NCBI GenBank assembly: GCA_002304945.1
Contig: DBPQ01000106.1
Span: forward strand, 1 to 64,000
Source of the DNA: Actinomycetales bacterium UBA1416
GTDB lineage: Bacteria > Actinomycetota > Actinomycetes > Actinomycetales > Actinomycetaceae
Reading direction: 5' to 3'
Length of the DNA stretch: 64,000 nucleotides
Under the pieces are notes generated by a model that worked only from the letters and a program-made list of their open reading frames with translations, did not search any database and had not been told where the DNA came from. Below are positions 17,048 through 25,255 of this stretch, piece by piece; the stretch's first letter is position 1, and the number at the start of each line of letters is the position of its first letter. Made by a program: the position numbers and the translations under genes.

Positions 17048-18972
17048 GGCACCGGCCGATCGAGCGGGTGCACGGAGACGCCCCCGTTGTAGTGGGCGTT
17101 CGGATCGATCGCCGCGAGTCGCTGCGGATCACGCCCGGTGCGGGTGTGCATGTACCGGAACGAGCCGGTGTCGATGCAGTTCTGGTCGAGGTCGTCGGCG
17201 ATCCGGTCCAGCAGTGCCTCGGTCATCATCTCTGGGTTGATGCCCACGTAGAAGAGGAACTCCACCCATCGGCGGTTGTCCGGGTCACCCTGGGCGAGGT
17301 AGGGCGAGTCGATGCTCTTGACGTAGAGGGACAGGAAGGTGAAGCAGTCGAACGCGTCCCGGTAGTGGGTGAGCAGCTCCCAGAGCCGGCGGAACTGCTC
17401 CTCATACCGCTCGATGGGCGAGATGACCACGAGGAACCGCTGCGGATCCCCCACCGTGGCGTCCAGGATCTTCTCGGTGAAGAACTCCGCGTTCTTCACC
17501 GTCGCGTAGCGCGGAGACCGGATCACACCCGCCATGCCGGCGAGCTTCACCGCCTTGTCGATTCCGGCGGGAAGCCTGCCCGCCATCCAGCCCAGCCGGT
17601 GCAGCGTCCCGTAGGCCGCGGCCTCTGAGTCCTTCTGGACAGCGCCCGCCTCGGCGTCTCGATACACGGACATGGTGCCCAGCTCCAGTCTCCGCCCGCC
17701 CGCCAGGGGGAAGTCCACCCACAGTCCGCGCAGGAACCGGGCGTCGGCGGGCGGGTTCGCGCACAGTCCGCGCGAGACATCGATGAACTCCTCCATCGTG
17801 CGGTGGTAGGTGGCGTCATTGCGCCAGTAGGTGGAGTGCTTGTCGATCTCGATCACGGACACGGTCACCTTCGTGATCACGCCGTGCCGGCCGAGGCCGG
17901 TGAGCAGGCGGTCCAACTCCTCGGCGCCATCGGCACGGCCGACCGAGTGGACCTCGCCGTCCCAGTCCACGTACTCGAGCCGCTGGATCACGTCCACGAA
18001 CATGCCGTACCGGAACGACGACGCCGTGATCCCGCCCACCGAGGCGAACCCTCCCACCGTGATGTGCGCGTGGTCGCCGATCACGGGCAGGCCGAGACCG
18101 AGGGTGGCGAGGTGCGCGTCGACGTCCGCCGACGGCGTGCCCGCCCACGCCGTCGCCGTCATCGCCTCCCGGTCCACCTCGAGGACCCCGTGGAGCTTCT
18201 CGGTCAGGAGGACGGAACCACCCTCGGGTGTGACGAGGTCGTTGGAGGAGTGGCCCTTGCTCCGCACGATCAGCCGCTGGTTCAGCTGCCGGCACTCCGT
18301 CACGCATCGCACCACGTCCTCGGTGGTGCGGGGCACGTAGAACTTCAGGGGTGCGCGTGGCGCTCCGTCCGGGTCTCCGATCCGGTCCCAGTCGTAGTAC
18401 AGCGAGTCGATCGAGTCATGGTCGAACGTCTCGTGCTGGTTGATGGACGTGCGCCAGTCAGCCTGGTCGGTCGGTGTGGTGCGCATGGACATCTCCGGGG
18501 TCGTCGGGGTGGGATCCTCGATGCGCGCCTTCAGCGCACGTCCGAGGCGGTCGTAGCCGGTCAGGATGGACCGGCGCAGCAGGGGGAAGGCTAGAGGGGC
18601 AACCACCCCGCGCGCGGTCTCACGCTGCGTGAGGACGATGCCGCCGTCAGGTCGCGGCACGATGGAAAAGGTGCGGTGGACGTCCATGATGCCGTCGGCG
18701 ACATTGCGACTGCGCCAGGACAGCAACCTGTTGGCCTCAACGGCCTGGACGTGCTGCCGCATGGGAACGGTGACAGGTCCGAGCCGCAGGCGCATCCTCA
18801 CCCAGGTTCCGGGCACGAGGGGTCCGTCGACGTCGCGGAGGGTGGGATTCCACTCGTTCCATCGGTCTGCGTCGATGAGTTCCTGCCAGACCTGCTCGGC
18901 GCTCGCCGCGATCACGGTCTCGTGATGCAGGTCAAGTGCCACGCGTGTTCCGTCCTCGGCAGGGGCTTTCAA
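17044..18972 (-). CDS. SRPBCC domain fused to FAD-linked (PCMH-type) oxidase
   Basis: A 642-residue two-domain protein. Residues about 10-155 form an SRPBCC/START-like ligand-binding domain (ETVIAASAEQVWQELIDADRW, WNEWNPTLRDV). Residues about 185-640 are an FAD-binding PCMH oxidase resembling aldonolactone oxidases. RSKGHSSND near residue 238 holds the His that binds flavin covalently in that family, and GDHAHITVGGFASVGGI is the second flavin loop. The C-terminal part is the long substrate domain. The start is uncertain: TTG 18972 is the most upstream, and GTG 18942 is possible. A TAGTGT -10 box lies at 18985-18990. It is coupled to the hydrolase gene. I infer that the SRPBCC part captures a hydrophobic substrate and that the flavin part oxidises it. 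Confidence 0.8.
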   Translation of the reverse strand: MKAPAEDGTRVALDLHHETVIAASAEQVWQELIDADRWNEWNPTLRDVDGPLVPGTWVRMRLRLGPVTVPMRQHVQAVEANRLLSWRSRNVADGIMDVHRTFSIVPRPDGGIVLTQRETARGVVAPLAFPLLRRSILTGYDRLGRALKARIEDPTPTTPEMSMRTTPTDQADWRTSINQHETFDHDSIDSLYYDWDRIGDPDGAPRAPLKFYVPRTTEDVVRCVTECRQLNQRLIVRSKGHSSNDLVTPEGGSVLLTEKLHGVLEVDREAMTATAWAGTPSADVDAHLATLGLGLPVIGDHAHITVGGFASVGGITASSFRYGMFVDVIQRLEYVDWDGEVHSVGRADGAEELDRLLTGLGRHGVITKVTVSVIEIDKHSTYWRNDATYHRTMEEFIDVSRGLCANPPADARFLRGLWVDFPLAGGRRLELGTMSVYRDAEAGAVQKDSEAAAYGTLHRLGWMAGRLPAGIDKAVKLAGMAGVIRSPRYATVKNAEFFTEKILDATVGDPQRFLVVISPIERYEEQFRRLWELLTHYRDAFDCFTFLSLYVKSIDSPYLAQGDPDNRRWVEFLFYVGINPEMMTEALLDRIADDLDQNCIDTGSFRYMHTRTGRDPQRLAAIDPNAHYNGGVSVHPLDRPVP

Positions 18973-19002
18973 CGGGTGTGGGTGACACTAGCGAGTGAAC
19001 CG

Positions 19003-19026
19003 CGCCTGGGACAAGGGTCCCAGGCG
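19003..19026 (-). terminator. strong hairpin downstream of corA
   Basis: CGCCTGGGAC and GTCCCAGGCG form a perfect 10-bp stem with a four-base loop between corA and the oxidase gene. No U tract is present, but the position is right for corA termination. Confidence 0.55.
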
Positions 19027-19049
19027 GGCGCGCCGTGCAGGGGGTGGCC

Positions 19050-20069
19050 CTAGAACCAGCCCCGCCGCCGGAAGAACACCACCATCAGTCCCGCCACCAC
19101 GAGCGAGATCAGCCAGAACGCCGGGTACGCCCACGCCAGCTCGAGCTCCGGGAAGTGGCGGAAGTTCATCCCGTAGACGCCGGCGAAGAAGGTGAGCGGG
19201 ATGAAGATCGTGCCGATGACCGTCAGCAGCTTCATGACCTCGTTCGTGCGGAAGGACACCGCCGAACGATAGGACTCGGTGAGGTCCGAGGCACGCTCCC
19301 GATAGGTCTCGATGATCTCGATGACCTGCACGATGTGGTCGTAGAGATCGCCCAGGTAGACCTTCGTGGTCTCGCTCATGCACTCGTGCGGGTCGCGCCG
19401 GAGGGCCGCCACCACCTCGCGCATGGGCCACACGCTCGACCGGAACAGGGCGAACTGCCGCTTGAGATCCTGGATCGAGGTCAGGACAGCGGGGTTCGCG
19501 TGTTCGAGGACCGCTGTCTCAAGCTCCTCGAGACCGCCATCGAAGTGGTCGAGGATGGGGAACGCGCCGTCCACCACTGTGTCCAGCATCGCGTACACGA
19601 GGTAGCTGGCGTCCGCGGTGCGGAGGTGGGACCCCTCGGCCATGAGTCGCTGCCGTACCTGATGCCACTGGCTCGTGGGCCCCTCCTCGAAGGAGAGCAC
19701 GGTGTTGTGGCCCAGGAAGATGGAGATCTGCTCGCTGCGGAGCCGGCCGTCCTGGATCTCCAGCGCGCGAGTCGTGACGAACAGGCGTGCGTTCATGCCG
19801 CTCTCGCCACCGCCGAAGGCGTCCACCTTGGGACGCTGCGTCCCGCTCAGCACGTCCTCCATCGTGAGGGGGTGCAGTTCGTACTTCTCGGCGAGCCGCT
19901 GCACGGCGCCCGGCTCCTGGAGTCCCGCGACGTGGATCCAGCGCACGCGCGACCACGCCGGCCGCCGGTGCGAGAAGAACTCCGCGACGTCGTCCACCTC
20001 GTGCATCTCGGCGCGGGTGGGGGAGTAGTCCACGCACATGACCACGGTGCGTCCGTCGGCATCGCCCAC
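19050..20069 (-). CDS. corA: CorA family Mg2+/divalent cation transporter
   Basis: A 339-residue transporter with the CorA layout: a large cytoplasmic alpha/beta N-domain, a long stalk helix and two C-terminal transmembrane helices. The diagnostic YGMNF motif is near residue 299, followed by the second helix (FWLISLVVAGLMVVFF) and a basic RRRGWF tail. It should form a pentameric Mg2+ (or Co2+/Ni2+) channel. I choose GTG 20069 because a GGAGG site precedes it by seven bases; ATG 20039 is the alternative. The frame open above it is only a shadow of the DinB gene on the other strand. Confidence 0.92.
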   Translation of the reverse strand: MGDADGRTVVMCVDYSPTRAEMHEVDDVAEFFSHRRPAWSRVRWIHVAGLQEPGAVQRLAEKYELHPLTMEDVLSGTQRPKVDAFGGGESGMNARLFVTTRALEIQDGRLRSEQISIFLGHNTVLSFEEGPTSQWHQVRQRLMAEGSHLRTADASYLVYAMLDTVVDGAFPILDHFDGGLEELETAVLEHANPAVLTSIQDLKRQFALFRSSVWPMREVVAALRRDPHECMSETTKVYLGDLYDHIVQVIEIIETYRERASDLTESYRSAVSFRTNEVMKLLTVIGTIFIPLTFFAGVYGMNFRHFPELELAWAYPAFWLISLVVAGLMVVFFRRRGWF

Positions 20070-20183
20070 TCGCCGCCTCCTCGCGTGCTCGCTGGTCGCT
20101 GCCGACGGTACCACCCGGACGCTTGTGAAGATGCTGCAGCGCGACATCTTCCCGGGGCCGCCGCTGTCTGCCACCATTGGCCG

Positions 20184-20741
20184 ATGGAGCACGCGGACCT
20201 CGAACTGCCTGAGCCGGACACCAAGGACTGGACGTGGACGGTGCGCCACCGCTGCCCTGAGTGCGGTGTGGCGGTGGGTGAACTGACGCTCCGCCAGGCC
20301 GCGGAGCTCACCGACCTGGCGGCGCAGCAGTGGACCGAACTGCTCTCCCACGGCGATGAGGCCGCCCTGCGGGCGCGGCCTCGCCCACGCGTGTGGTCGC
20401 CGACCGAGTACGCCGCCCACGTCCGCGACGTCGGCCGCGTCTTCCTCACCCGGCTCGACCTCATGCTCGCCGAGGACACCCCCAGCTTTCAGGACTGGGA
20501 CCAGGACGCCGCCGCCGTCGCGGGTGGGTACTCCACCCTCGACCCCCGCCAGCTGGCGCCCGCCGTCGGCGTCAGTCTCGGGGCCTTCGCCGCCCGCCTG
20601 CGCGAGGTGCCACTGGGCGAGGAGCAGCGCCGCGGGATCCGCTCCAACGGCTCGGAGTTCACGATCCTCACCCTGGCCCAGTACTTCCTGCACGACGTCG
20701 TGCACCACCTCCACGACGTCGGCCGTCCCCTGAAGGTCTGA
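20184..20741 (+). CDS. DinB family protein with N-terminal Cys pair
   Basis: A 185-residue member of the DinB/YfiT-like four-helix metalloenzyme superfamily. Expected histidine-bearing helices are visible (TEYAAHVRDVGRVF, and YFLHDVVHHLHDVG near the C-terminus). The N-terminus has a CPECG motif around residues 22-26 that could bind a metal or be redox active. The enzyme may be thiol-dependent like mycothiol or bacillithiol transferases, but the substrate is unknown. It is divergent from corA, with ATG 20184 about 115 bases away. Confidence 0.75.
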   Translation: MEHADLELPEPDTKDWTWTVRHRCPECGVAVGELTLRQAAELTDLAAQQWTELLSHGDEAALRARPRPRVWSPTEYAAHVRDVGRVFLTRLDLMLAEDTPSFQDWDQDAAAVAGGYSTLDPRQLAPAVGVSLGAFAARLREVPLGEEQRRGIRSNGSEFTILTLAQYFLHDVVHHLHDVGRPLKV

Positions 20742-20771
20742 CACCGCCTCACGCCGGCCGAACGATCCCGG

Positions 20772-21371
20772 CTACTGGCCGAGGCCCTCGAACAGCGCGT
20801 TGCCGATCCGGAAGCCGAATCCGCTGCCGTCGTCGGTGAGGCATTCGATGATGTCGGCGCCGATCGCGCACTCGAAGCCCGAGGAACGAGAGCTGCTGCC
20901 CTCCGCCAGCACCGGGACGTCCCTGGCCTGGTGCGGCTCGCACTCCATCCACATCTCGGAGTTGTACGGCCACACCATGACGAGGTCCTCCTCGCAGGCG
21001 AGCTCGACCGAGCCCTCTTCCTCGTCGAACACCCACGCGGAGTACTGCGGGTCCGGCACCCAGCACTTCGCCAACCGTGCGCCGTCGTACCCCGGCGCGT
21101 CGTACTCGTCCATGACATCCAGGTCGCAGACCACGCCGCTGGGGCTCGCGAACACCTCGAGGTCCACGTCCTGCGGTGACGGGGTCGCGGCGGCGGCGGT
21201 GGAATCCTCGGCCGTCGGACCTAGGGTCGGCGCGGCCGGTGCTGTGGGGCTCGCGACCGGCGCGGTGTCGGTGCCCGCCGGCGACGCGTCGTCGGTGCCG
21301 GCACAGCCGACGAGCAGAATGAGGGTACCCACCAGCACCAGGGCCCTGAGATTCGCGCCTCCCAAATCCAT
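20772..21371 (-). CDS. DUF6636-like lipoprotein
   Basis: A 199-residue lipoprotein. The signal peptide ends in LLVGC, followed by a Thr/Pro/Ala linker to about residue 65. The mature domain has a regular set of Cys residues (SPSGVVCDL, AKCWVP, ELACEED, MECEP, GFECAI, IECLTDDGSGFGF), which suggests disulfides outside the membrane and resembles DUF6636-type actinobacterial proteins. ATG 21371 follows GAGGGAG closely. A TACGCT -10 box lies at 21396-21401. The function is unknown. Confidence 0.7.
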   Translation of the reverse strand: MDLGGANLRALVLVGTLILLVGCAGTDDASPAGTDTAPVASPTAPAAPTLGPTAEDSTAAAATPSPQDVDLEVFASPSGVVCDLDVMDEYDAPGYDGARLAKCWVPDPQYSAWVFDEEEGSVELACEEDLVMVWPYNSEMWMECEPHQARDVPVLAEGSSSRSSGFECAIGADIIECLTDDGSGFGFRIGNALFEGLGQ

Positions 21372-21424
21372 CACACTCCCTCATCGTCCACCTCGAGCGT
21401 AGACCCGCGCGGCGCGCCAGGACT

Positions 21425-21452
21425 TTGACACCTGACCTGAACTGACTAAGCT
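21425..21452 (+). promoter_or_regulatory. promoter of the thioredoxin-like operon
   Basis: TTGACA at 21425-21430 and TAAGCT at 21447-21452 are separated by 16 bases, the best sigma-70-type promoter seen in the window. The predicted start is near 21459. Confidence 0.7.
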
Positions 21453-21462
21453 GAATGCGGCA

Positions 21463-21480
21463 TATACCACTACGGGTATA
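21463..21480 (+). promoter_or_regulatory. inverted-repeat operator in the thioredoxin-like operon leader
   Basis: TATACC, six bases, GGTATA: an 18-bp perfect-arm palindrome that begins just after the predicted transcription start. An ArsR/SmtB protein encoded at the end of the same operon is the obvious candidate to bind it. The arms also resemble CsoR/CstR-type sites, so another regulator cannot be excluded. Confidence 0.6.
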
Positions 21481-21504
21481 CACGATCGTGAGAAGGAGAC
21501 CAGC

Positions 21505-21843
21505 ATGCTGCAGACCAACCTGGAGCACATCACCTCGGAGGACGAGTTCCGCGAGGTCCTGGAGAACAACGAGAACGTGATGATCTGCTGCGGCCGCATG
21601 GGCCCCATGTGCCTCCCGGTGTACGACGTCATGGAGTCGATCCAGGAGGACTACCCGCAGGTGGCCTTCCGCGACATGGCGTTCGACGAGCCCGTGGCGC
21701 GCGTGATCCGCACCCTGCCGGAGACCTCGACCTTCCGCGGCCTGCCCTTCACCGTGTACTTCAAGAACGGCGAGGTGGTGCACGCGACGAGCAGCATCCA
21801 GTCGATGGACCAGGTGACCGCGGTCCTCGACGAGAAGTTCTGA
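21505..21843 (+). CDS. thioredoxin-fold protein with atypical active site
   Basis: A 112-residue thioredoxin-fold protein. The WCGPC active site is missing. The corresponding segment reads ICCGRMGPMCLPVY, with cysteines at 28, 29 and 36. The cis-Pro loop is present (RGLPFTVYF, Pro81). AGAAGGAG at 21491-21498 sets the start. It is the first gene of an operon with a thioredoxin-reductase-like flavoenzyme and an ArsR-type repressor, so it should exchange thiols with that flavoenzyme. Because the spacing of the cysteines is unusual, a persulfide, metal or dedicated-partner role is possible instead of general disulfide reduction. Confidence 0.8.
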   Translation: MLQTNLEHITSEDEFREVLENNENVMICCGRMGPMCLPVYDVMESIQEDYPQVAFRDMAFDEPVARVIRTLPETSTFRGLPFTVYFKNGEVVHATSSIQSMDQVTAVLDEKF

Positions 21844-21853
21844 CCGCGCGGAG

Positions 21854-22780
21854 ATGGCCACCGACTACGACATCATCATCCTCGGAGGAGGCCCCGCCGG
21901 ACTCACGGCGGGCATCTACGCCGGGCGGGCGCGGCGGCGGGTCCTGATCCTCGACACCGGCACGCTCGGCGGCCAGACGGTCCTGACCCACGCCGTCGCC
22001 AACTACCCGGGCGTCCCCACGACGTCCGGCCGCGACCTGTCGCAGGCGATGGCGCAGCAGGCCCGTGACTTCGGTTGCGAGATCAAGGCCTTCGCCCGCA
22101 TCGCGGAGGTGGACCTCGCCGGTGACGTGAAGTCCGTGACCCTGAAGAACGGGAAGCGGTTCACGGCCCGTGCGGCGATCGTCGCCACCGGTGGGGTGCC
22201 GCGGAAGCTGGGGGTGGACGGCGAGGAGAAGTTCATCGGCCAGGGCATCTCCTACTGCGCCACCTGCGACGGGGACTTCTTCACCGATCTGCCCATCGCG
22301 ATCGTCGGGGGCGGGAACTCCGCACTCGAGGAGGCGGTCTCGCTCAGCCGGTACGCCTCTCGGATCACGGTGATCCACGAGTTCGACCACTTCCAGGCCG
22401 AGCCCTTCATCGTGGCCGAGGCCACGGCGAACCCGAAGATCAGCTTCCTCATGAACCAGCGCGTGCTGGGCTTCGACGGGGAATCCGCGCTCGAGGTGGT
22501 GCGCAGCGAGGACAAGGCGACCGGAGAGTCCCGTGAACTACCGGTTGACGGTTGCTTCGTGTTCATCGGCTACGTCCCGAACTCCGAGGCCCTGGCCGGA
22601 CAGGTGGGCCTGAACGAGCGCGGTGAGGTGATCACGGACGAGGCGCTGCGAACGGACGTCCCCGGCGTCTTCGCCGCGGGTGACGTGCGCACCAAGCGCA
22701 TCCGGCAGGTCACCACCGCCGTCTCCGACGGCACGATCGCCGCGCTCACCGCGCTCGAGTACCTGAAGTCGGTCGCGTGA
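21854..22780 (+). CDS. thioredoxin-disulfide reductase-like flavoprotein
   Basis: A 308-residue low-molecular-weight thioredoxin reductase homologue. It has the FAD motif IILGGGPAGLTAGIYAGRA, the redox pair YCATCDGDFF near residues 134-138, the NADPH motif VGGGNSALEEAVSL and the terminal FAD motif GVFAAGDVRTK. It should use NAD(P)H to reduce a disulfide on a partner, most likely the thioredoxin-like protein encoded ten bases upstream. The nucleotide-binding segment after GGGNSA lacks the usual HRR-type basic cluster (it reads IHEFDHFQ), which raises the question of NADPH versus NADH or ferredoxin use. The GTG of the arsR gene overlaps its stop. Confidence 0.88.
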   Translation: MATDYDIIILGGGPAGLTAGIYAGRARRRVLILDTGTLGGQTVLTHAVANYPGVPTTSGRDLSQAMAQQARDFGCEIKAFARIAEVDLAGDVKSVTLKNGKRFTARAAIVATGGVPRKLGVDGEEKFIGQGISYCATCDGDFFTDLPIAIVGGGNSALEEAVSLSRYASRITVIHEFDHFQAEPFIVAEATANPKISFLMNQRVLGFDGESALEVVRSEDKATGESRELPVDGCFVFIGYVPNSEALAGQVGLNERGEVITDEALRTDVPGVFAAGDVRTKRIRQVTTAVSDGTIAALTALEYLKSVA

Positions 22781-23079
22781 CCGACTTCGTGACCGGAGCC
22801 TGCAGGGCGCTCGCCCACCCCGTGCGGCGGGCGCTCCTGCAGTCCCTGTCCACCGGCGAGTGCGACGTCGGGCACCTCTGCACCGGTCGGGAGCTGGACC
22901 AGCCCACCGTGTCGAAGCACCTCGCTGCGCTCCGGCGCGCCGGGCTGGTCCAGGCCCGCGTCGATGGGCCCAGACGCTGCTACTCCCTCCTCCACGAGGA
23001 CACGGTGCGGCAGCTGCTCGCGGCGCTCGACCAACTCGAGAGCGAGGCCATGGACGACGGCGGCACGTCAGTCCCGTAA
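22777..23079 (+). CDS. ArsR/SmtB family transcriptional regulator
   Basis: A 100-residue winged-helix repressor. It has the ArsR layout: ALAHPVRRALLQSL, the recognition helix DQPTVSKHLAALRRAGLV, then a wing RVDGPRRCYSL. Cysteines occur at positions 9, 29, 35 and 68. C29 and C35 (CDVGHLC) are placed like the alpha-3 metal or thiol sites of the family. It overlaps the flavoenzyme gene by GTGA. It probably binds the 21463-21480 palindrome and releases it on metal binding or thiol oxidation/persulfidation. Which signal applies cannot be read from sequence. Confidence 0.88.
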   Translation: MTDFVTGACRALAHPVRRALLQSLSTGECDVGHLCTGRELDQPTVSKHLAALRRAGLVQARVDGPRRCYSLLHEDTVRQLLAALDQLESEAMDDGGTSVP

Positions 23080-23092
23080 CACGACCCTCCCG

Positions 23093-23125
23093 CCCCCATC
23101 GCTCGCCGAGGTGCGGCGATCGGGG
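23093..23125 (+). terminator. hairpin after the arsR gene
   Basis: CCCCATCGC and a downstream GCGATCGGGG pair with one bulged base. The hairpin is between arsR and the aldehyde dehydrogenase gene, without a U tract. Confidence 0.35.
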
Positions 23126-23137
23126 CATGATCGAACC

Positions 23138-24589
23138 ATGCTGGACACATTCGAACTGATCGCGAAGCTCCCGACCTCCCACTACATCAACGGCGAGTGG
23201 ACCGGCGGCGAGGGCACGCTCGACGTCATCAACCCCGCCACCGGCAAGCCCATCACCCAGGTTGCGGACGCCTCCGCCGAGGTCGCCATGTCCGCCCTCG
23301 ACGCCGCCGTCGCCGCCCAGGACGAGTGGGCGGCCACGGACCCGCGCGTGCGCGGCGAACTCCTGCGGGCCGCCTACGAGCGCATCATCGAGCGGGCGGA
23401 CGACTTCGCCACCGTCATGACCATGGAGATGGGCAAGGTGCTCGCCGAGTCCCGGGGCGAGGTGACGTACGGTGCCGAGTTCTTCCGCTGGTTCGCGGAG
23501 GAGGCAGTGCGGGTCCATGGACGCTACGGCGTCGCGCCCAGCGGCGGGAACCGCATCATCACCATGAAGCAACCGGTGGGGCCGGCCCTCGCCATCACCC
23601 CCTGGAACTTCCCGCTGGCGATGGGGACCAGGAAGATCGGGCCGGCGCTCGCGGCCGGCTGCACGATCGTGCTGAAGCCGGCGTCCGCCACCCCGCTCAC
23701 GTCGCTGCTGCTGATGGAGGTGCTGCACGAGGTGGGGGTGCCGAAGGGTGTGGTGAACTGCTTCGTCTCCTCGCGTTCCGGATCCACCGTGGCACCCCTG
23801 ATCGCCGATCCACGCCTCCGCAAGCTCACATTCACCGGCTCCACCGAGGTGGGGAAGCGATTGCTCGAGCAGGCCTCCCAGCGGGTGCTCCGCACCTCGA
23901 TGGAGCTCGGCGGCAACGCCCCGTTCCTCGTGCTGGAGTCCGCGGACCTCGACCGTGCGGTCGAGGGCGCCGTCGCCGCCAAGATGCGGAACATCGGCGA
24001 GGCGTGCACTGCAGCCAACCGGTTCCTCGTCCACAGCTCGCTGGCCGAGGAGTTCACCCGCCGCCTCGGGGAGCGCATCGGTGGCATGACGGTGGGCAAC
24101 GGGTTGGAGCAGGCCTCCGAGGTGGGCCCCATCATCAGCGCCGAGGCCGTTGACGACATCCTGCAGCTCGTGAACGATGCCGTCGACGACGGCGCCACCG
24201 TGGTCACCGGCGGGTCGCGCATCGAGGGTGAGGGCTTCTTCATGAAGCCGACCGTGCTCGCCGACGTCCGCACCACCTCCCGGGTCGTTCGCGAGGAGAT
24301 CTTCGGTCCGGTTGCCCCGGTGATGACCTTCGACACCGCGGAGGAGGCGATCGAGATCGCCAACTCCACCGAGTTCGGGCTGATCGCGTACGTGTTCGGT
24401 CAGGACATCTCCGAGGCGGTGCGGGTGGCCGAGGGGTTGCACACCGGAATGGTCGGCCTCAACTCGGGCGTGATCTCCAACCCGGCGGCGCCCTTCGGAG
24501 GGGTGAAGGAGTCCGGCCTCGGCCGTGAGGGCGGCTTCGAGGGCATCGAGGAATACCTCGAGACGAAGTACGTGGGTCTGTCGCTCTGA
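23138..24589 (+). CDS. NAD(P)+-dependent aldehyde dehydrogenase, succinate-semialdehyde type
   Basis: A 483-residue ALDH-superfamily enzyme. It shows the cofactor site TPWNFPLAMGTRKIGPAL, the catalytic Glu in MELGGN near residue 255 and the catalytic Cys in GEACTAANR near 289. The C-terminal motif FGGVKESGLGREGG is typical of succinate-semialdehyde dehydrogenases (GabD), which oxidise succinate semialdehyde to succinate. Sequence alone does not exclude other aldehydes. ATG 23138 was chosen because family similarity begins at once (SHYINGEW). The frame is open upstream as a shadow of arsR. Confidence 0.87.
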   Translation: MLDTFELIAKLPTSHYINGEWTGGEGTLDVINPATGKPITQVADASAEVAMSALDAAVAAQDEWAATDPRVRGELLRAAYERIIERADDFATVMTMEMGKVLAESRGEVTYGAEFFRWFAEEAVRVHGRYGVAPSGGNRIITMKQPVGPALAITPWNFPLAMGTRKIGPALAAGCTIVLKPASATPLTSLLLMEVLHEVGVPKGVVNCFVSSRSGSTVAPLIADPRLRKLTFTGSTEVGKRLLEQASQRVLRTSMELGGNAPFLVLESADLDRAVEGAVAAKMRNIGEACTAANRFLVHSSLAEEFTRRLGERIGGMTVGNGLEQASEVGPIISAEAVDDILQLVNDAVDDGATVVTGGSRIEGEGFFMKPTVLADVRTTSRVVREEIFGPVAPVMTFDTAEEAIEIANSTEFGLIAYVFGQDISEAVRVAEGLHTGMVGLNSGVISNPAAPFGGVKESGLGREGGFEGIEEYLETKYVGLSL

Positions 24590-24605
24590 CAGCGCAGCCA
24601 CGCGT

Positions 24606-24634
24606 GGACGCCGGCGCGGGACTCGCCGGCGTCC
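24606..24634 (+). terminator. perfect 11-bp hairpin after the aldehyde dehydrogenase gene
   Basis: GGACGCCGGCG and CGCCGGCGTCC around a seven-base loop, 17 bases after the stop codon. It is probably the operon terminator. Confidence 0.7.
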
Positions 24635-24705
24635 GTGTCAGTGGGTGTCGTTAGCGTGGTGAGTGGCCGGAGGTACCGGCCGTCCGCCGACATCGGGAGG
24701 TCACG

Positions 24706-25221
24706 ATGCACCACCACTGCCGGAGTTTCGAGGAGCGCGAGGTCGCGCTGATGCACCTGCGTTCGCACGTGGAGCGTTGCCTCCAGGACGTGTGGGACAC
24801 CCACGATCTCGTGGTGGATGACGACGGCGACTACCCGTTCCGCCGCGGCACCGCCGTCGGGTGGGTGTCGGTCCGCCGGGCCCTGCCCCTGCGGGTCAGC
24901 GTGTTCGCCCACGCGGCCTACGAGCTGCGCCGGTCGGCCCGGCTGCTGGAGGAGATCAACGACCTCAACTCGGCCGCCCGATGGGCGAAGATCGCGCTTG
25001 ACGACGGTGTCGTGCTGGTGGGGGTGGATCTACCGGACTCGGCGGTGAACCGAATCAGCCTTGCGGACGCCATCGACGCCGTGGGCACGTTGGCGGATGA
25101 GGTCGGCCCGGTCCTGGCTGCCGTTTTCGGTGGCACCACGCCGATCCCTCTCAACGCTGTGGACCCGGCCTGGGCGGCCGACGAGACCACGGACGAGACC
25201 ACCGACGAGCAGGCGTCGTGA
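24706..25221 (+). CDS. YbjN-like / T3SS-chaperone-fold protein
   Basis: A 171-residue cytoplasmic protein that looks like the YbjN/CesT-type alpha-beta fold of actinobacteria (DLVVDDDGDYPFRRGTAVGWVSV, then YELRRSARLLEEINDLN). Such proteins bind peptides or serve as accessory factors, and most are uncharacterised. GGGAGG at 24695-24700 sets the ATG. A TAGCGT -10 box lies at 24652-24657. The C-terminus ends in a short DETTDETTDE repeat. Confidence 0.65.
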   Translation: MHHHCRSFEEREVALMHLRSHVERCLQDVWDTHDLVVDDDGDYPFRRGTAVGWVSVRRALPLRVSVFAHAAYELRRSARLLEEINDLNSAARWAKIALDDGVVLVGVDLPDSAVNRISLADAIDAVGTLADEVGPVLAAVFGGTTPIPLNAVDPAWAADETTDETTDEQAS

Positions 25222-25255
25222 GGGCACGGCGTTCGTGTCAGTGGCCGGTTGGATG

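Noticed and set aside
22538..24601. A 687-codon minus-strand frame opposite arsR and the aldehyde dehydrogenase
   Set aside because: The plus strand has unambiguous ArsR and ALDH proteins with all motifs. The minus frame is a composition artefact.
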